64,000 nt of DNA from an uncultured Phycisphaerales bacterium (GTDB lineage Bacteria > Planctomycetota > Phycisphaerae > Phycisphaerales > SM1A02), in contig CAJQQE010000005.1 of NCBI GenBank assembly GCA_905480395.1, positions 45,097 through 109,096 on the forward strand. The letters are read 5' to 3'. Below the pieces are notes generated by a model that was not told the DNA's origin, did no database searches, and saw nothing but the letters and a program-made list of their open reading frames with translations. A program made the translations under genes and the position numbers. Positions 61,658-64,000 of this stretch are shown here, piece by piece. Every line of letters begins with the position of its first letter. The first letter of the stretch is position 1.

Positions 61658-63001
61658 ATGCGAAAAGACGGACTTATCACCGTACTCATCCTGGTCGGCC
61701 TCGTGGCCGGGGTGATTGTTGGCCAGTTGATCCATGGTTCCGCGAGCGATCCTGCCGCCGCCGGCACTCAGTGGATGGACATCGGCAAGATCATTCTGGT
61801 CCGGCCGCTCATGCTCTTGGTGCTCCCGCTGGTCTTTCTCTCGGTGGTCGTGGGGGTGACGTCGATCGGCGATCCTTCGCGGTTGGGCTTGATCGGTGGT
61901 GCGACACTCCTCTACTACTTCAGCACCATGCTGGCGGCGGTCATTCTGGGTGCGGTTCTGGTCACCACCATCGCGCCGGGCGTCGGGCTGTCGCCTGAAG
62001 CCATCAGTAGCCTGCAGAACGACGGCGCTTCGGCGTACCAAGCCAGCGATGGCCTTCGGAGCGCGATGGGCACCGCGAACGACAAGGGGCTTGCCGGCGC
62101 CTGGATGAACATCCTCGAGCAGGTCATTCCCACGAACTTTTTCGCCGAGCTCGCGGGTGGCCGCACCCTTGGCGTCATCGTCTTCGCATTGCTACTTGGT
62201 CTCGCCCTGGCGGCCAGTGGGCCAGCCGGCGTCCCCGCGATCAAAGTGTTCAAGTCCCTCTTTGACGGGGTGATGCGATTGGTGCTGTGGGTGCTGTGGT
62301 TGACGCCGCTCGGCGTCTTCTTGCTGGTGACTGGTACGGTCGCGAAGATTGGCCTGGGGTCCATCGCTGGTCCCATGGGCGGCTACATGACGACGGTACT
62401 TCTCGGGCTTGCGATTCATGCGTTCATCACGCTTCCGCTCGTTTTGGTGCTCTTCGGCCGGACCAATCCTTATGCGTTCATCTTCAAGATGCGCAAGGCA
62501 TTGCTGACCGCATTCGGTACCGACTCGAGTTCCGCGACCCTCCCGGTCACCATCGAGACGGCGATCGACGAAGGCGGTTGCAGCAAGCGGAGTTCGAACT
62601 TCGTACTCCCCCTTGGGGCCACCGTGAACATGGACGGGACGGCGCTCTATGAAGCCGTGGCCGTGGTGTTCATGTTCCAGTTGTGGGGAATCGACCTTGG
62701 TTTCGGCGAACTGGTCATCGTGGTGGTGACCGCAACGCTCGCCGCGGTGGGTGCCGCGGGGATTCCGAGTGCGGGCCTGGTCACGATGGTCATCGTGGTG
62801 ACCGCGGTCAATACCAGTCTCGCCGGCCGAGGCGTCCGACCACTACCCCTGGAAGCGATCGGGGTGATCATCGGCGTCGACCGCATCCTCGACATGTGTC
62901 GCACGACCGTCAACGTCCTAGGCGACGCGGTGGGGGCCAAGATCGTCACCAGACTCGCGCCCGACGATGACGACGACGTTGGCGTGACCGAGGCGGCCTG
63001 A
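61658..63001 (+). CDS. Dicarboxylate/amino acid:cation symporter (DAACS family)
   Basis: The 447-residue integral membrane protein has at least eight hydrophobic segments and the DAACS family signatures: the Ser-rich hairpin SSSATLPVTIETA and LPLGATVNMDGTALYEAV before the last helices. Members (GltP/DctA type) couple uptake of glutamate, aspartate or C4-dicarboxylates to Na+ or H+. The substrate cannot be told. It begins 91 nt after trxB on the same strand. Confidence 0.9.
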   Translation: MRKDGLITVLILVGLVAGVIVGQLIHGSASDPAAAGTQWMDIGKIILVRPLMLLVLPLVFLSVVVGVTSIGDPSRLGLIGGATLLYYFSTMLAAVILGAVLVTTIAPGVGLSPEAISSLQNDGASAYQASDGLRSAMGTANDKGLAGAWMNILEQVIPTNFFAELAGGRTLGVIVFALLLGLALAASGPAGVPAIKVFKSLFDGVMRLVLWVLWLTPLGVFLLVTGTVAKIGLGSIAGPMGGYMTTVLLGLAIHAFITLPLVLVLFGRTNPYAFIFKMRKALLTAFGTDSSSATLPVTIETAIDEGGCSKRSSNFVLPLGATVNMDGTALYEAVAVVFMFQLWGIDLGFGELVIVVVTATLAAVGAAGIPSAGLVTMVIVVTAVNTSLAGRGVRPLPLEAIGVIIGVDRILDMCRTTVNVLGDAVGAKIVTRLAPDDDDDVGVTEAA

Positions 63002-63018
63002 TTCGACCCACGCCCCGG

Positions 63019-64000
63019 TCAGGGGGCCGGGGTGGGAACGGTTGATCGCACGTTGAGTTCGACCAGTTGAGCGTCATCGATCGGTGACGGGGCCTCGATC
63101 ATGAGGTCAGCGCCGGACTGAGTCTTCGGGAACGCGATGACATCGCGAATGTTGTCGGTGCCGACGATGTGCATCACGAGCCGGTCGAGACCGAACGCGA
63201 TGCCACCGTGGGGTGGGGCGCCGTGCTTCAAGGCTCGAAGCAAGAACCCGAATTTCGCGTCCGCTTCCTCAGGGCTGAGCCCGATGAGATCGAAGACTTT
63301 CTGCTGCACCTTCGGTTGATGAATACGAATCGAGCCGCCGCCGATCTCGCTGCCGTTGACCACGAGGTCGTACCCGGCGCTGATGCAGTGGCCGGGGTCG
63401 GTTTCCAGCAAGCCTTCCTGTCCGGGCTTCGGTGCGGTGAAGGGGTGATGCAGGGCGACCCAGCGGTTGTTGGCCTCGTCGAGCTCGAACATCGGAAAAT
63501 CGACGACCCACACAAACTTCCAAGCCGATTTGTCGATCAAGTCGAGGTCTCGGCCAACCTTGATTCGGAGTTCTCCGATCGCCTTGGTGGCGACCTCCCA
63601 GGTATCCGCGGTGAAGAAGACCGTGTCGCCGGCCTCGCAGCCAAGTCGTTCGATCAGCGCCGCGGCGATCGGTTCGACGAAGCGGCCGACGCCAGATTCG
63701 AATCCGTCACCGGTGCACTTGGTGGTCGGGACTCCGCCAGCCCCGAAGGTCTTGATCCAGTCCGAATATCCGTCGGTCAACTTGCGGGTGAGTTTCGCGG
63801 CTCCGCCGGGAACGCGGAATGCCTTGACCACGCCCGAACCCATGGGGCTGGTCTTCTCGAGTGCGGCGTGGAATACCTTGAAGTCGGTCTTCGCGGCGAG
63901 GTCGCTGATGTCCGAGATCTCAAGACCGAATCGCAGGTCCGGTCGGTCGATGCCGTAGGTCTCCATCGATTCATGCCAAGTCATTCGAGGGATCTCGCCC
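63019..64000 (-). CDS. aspS: Aspartyl-tRNA synthetase, C-terminal part (5' end outside window)
   Basis: AspRS (or the non-discriminating Asp/Asn form) charges tRNA-Asp. The visible ~327 residues match the C-terminal part of bacterial AspRS, including the GAD insertion and class II motif 3: GEIPRMTWHESMETYGIDRPDLRFGLEI, WVVDFPMFELDEANNRWVALHHPFTAP, and GIAFGLDRLVMHIVGTDNIRDVIAFPK. The gene extends beyond position 64000. It is convergent with the symporter gene. Confidence 0.95.
   Translation of the reverse strand, partial: GEIPRMTWHESMETYGIDRPDLRFGLEISDISDLAAKTDFKVFHAALEKTSPMGSGVVKAFRVPGGAAKLTRKLTDGYSDWIKTFGAGGVPTTKCTGDGFESGVGRFVEPIAAALIERLGCEAGDTVFFTADTWEVATKAIGELRIKVGRDLDLIDKSAWKFVWVVDFPMFELDEANNRWVALHHPFTAPKPGQEGLLETDPGHCISAGYDLVVNGSEIGGGSIRIHQPKVQQKVFDLIGLSPEEADAKFGFLLRALKHGAPPHGGIAFGLDRLVMHIVGTDNIRDVIAFPKTQSGADLMIEAPSPIDDAQLVELNVRSTVPTPAP

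Noticed and set aside
1..64000. CRISPR arrays, insertion sequences, prophage or integron features.
   Set aside because: No repeat-spacer arrays, transposase genes, att-like repeats or phage genes were found in the window.

Overview
The window is high-GC, gene-dense bacterial chromosome and looks like a marine planctomycete of the class Phycisphaerae. This is inferred from gene content, without a database search. The supporting points are a solitary mraZ outside a division cluster, csrA, a secreted subtilase carrying the Cys-rich CC-x2-VC...WD-x2-C repeats common in exported planctomycetal proteins, many GTG and TTG starts, and many lipoproteins and secreted proteins without clear relatives.

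Layout. 1-7.8 kb: end of an M48 protease, a fused PlsC/OlsB-type acyltransferase, a membrane protein, aroB, a ParA ATPase fused to a glycogen-binding (CBM48-like) domain, and a ParA-like protein without a P-loop. 7.8-14.9 kb: an outer-membrane barrel protein and an M19 dipeptidase on the minus strand, a DUF2752 protein, two coupled paralogous lipoproteins, a glycosyltransferase, an amidohydrolase and a flavin reductase. 14.9-16.9 kb: mraZ with its promoter and operator-like repeats, a structured intergenic RNA ending in a strong terminator, and convergent csrA and a NifU-domain gene. 17-22.4 kb: a lipoprotein, a membrane M48 protease, dapF and an M20 peptidase. 22.5-27.5 kb: an arginine/ornithine succinyltransferase-type cluster (class III aminotransferase, AstA, AstD) and a family 2 glycosyltransferase. 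28-38.7 kb: glyS, an SDR, folE, hutF, a ROK kinase, a DadA-like oxidase, two paralogous thioredoxin-fold exported proteins (one without its CxxC) and folD. 38.8-50.5 kb: a secreted YY/W-repeat protein, purC, a GH10-like protein lacking both catalytic glutamates, a ComEA-like HhH protein, mfd, an amine oxidase and a zinc-ribbon protein. 51-64 kb: a glycosyltransferase, tRNA-Ser(GCT), a GbsR/MarR regulator, the subtilase, purD, an exported protein, trxB, a dicarboxylate/amino-acid symporter and the 3' part of aspS.

Most interesting region. Between mraZ and csrA lies about 390 nt that folds into a series of hairpins. Four of them present the loop A(A/C)GGAT, which matches the CsrA recognition sequence, and the region ends in a 14-bp GC-rich terminator. 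csrA is the next gene, convergent, and its own Shine-Dalgarno sits in an AGGAGGA hairpin loop. I read this as a CsrB/RsmY-like sponge RNA for CsrA, either free-standing or made as the 3' UTR of mraZ. I know of no described Csr sponge RNA in this phylum.

Other points worth attention are the ParA-CBM48 fusion with its P-loop-less partner, MraZ-type repeats inside the mraZ promoter spacer, the decayed GH10-like and thioredoxin-like paralogs, and an in-frame 9-bp repeat array in a lipoprotein signal region.
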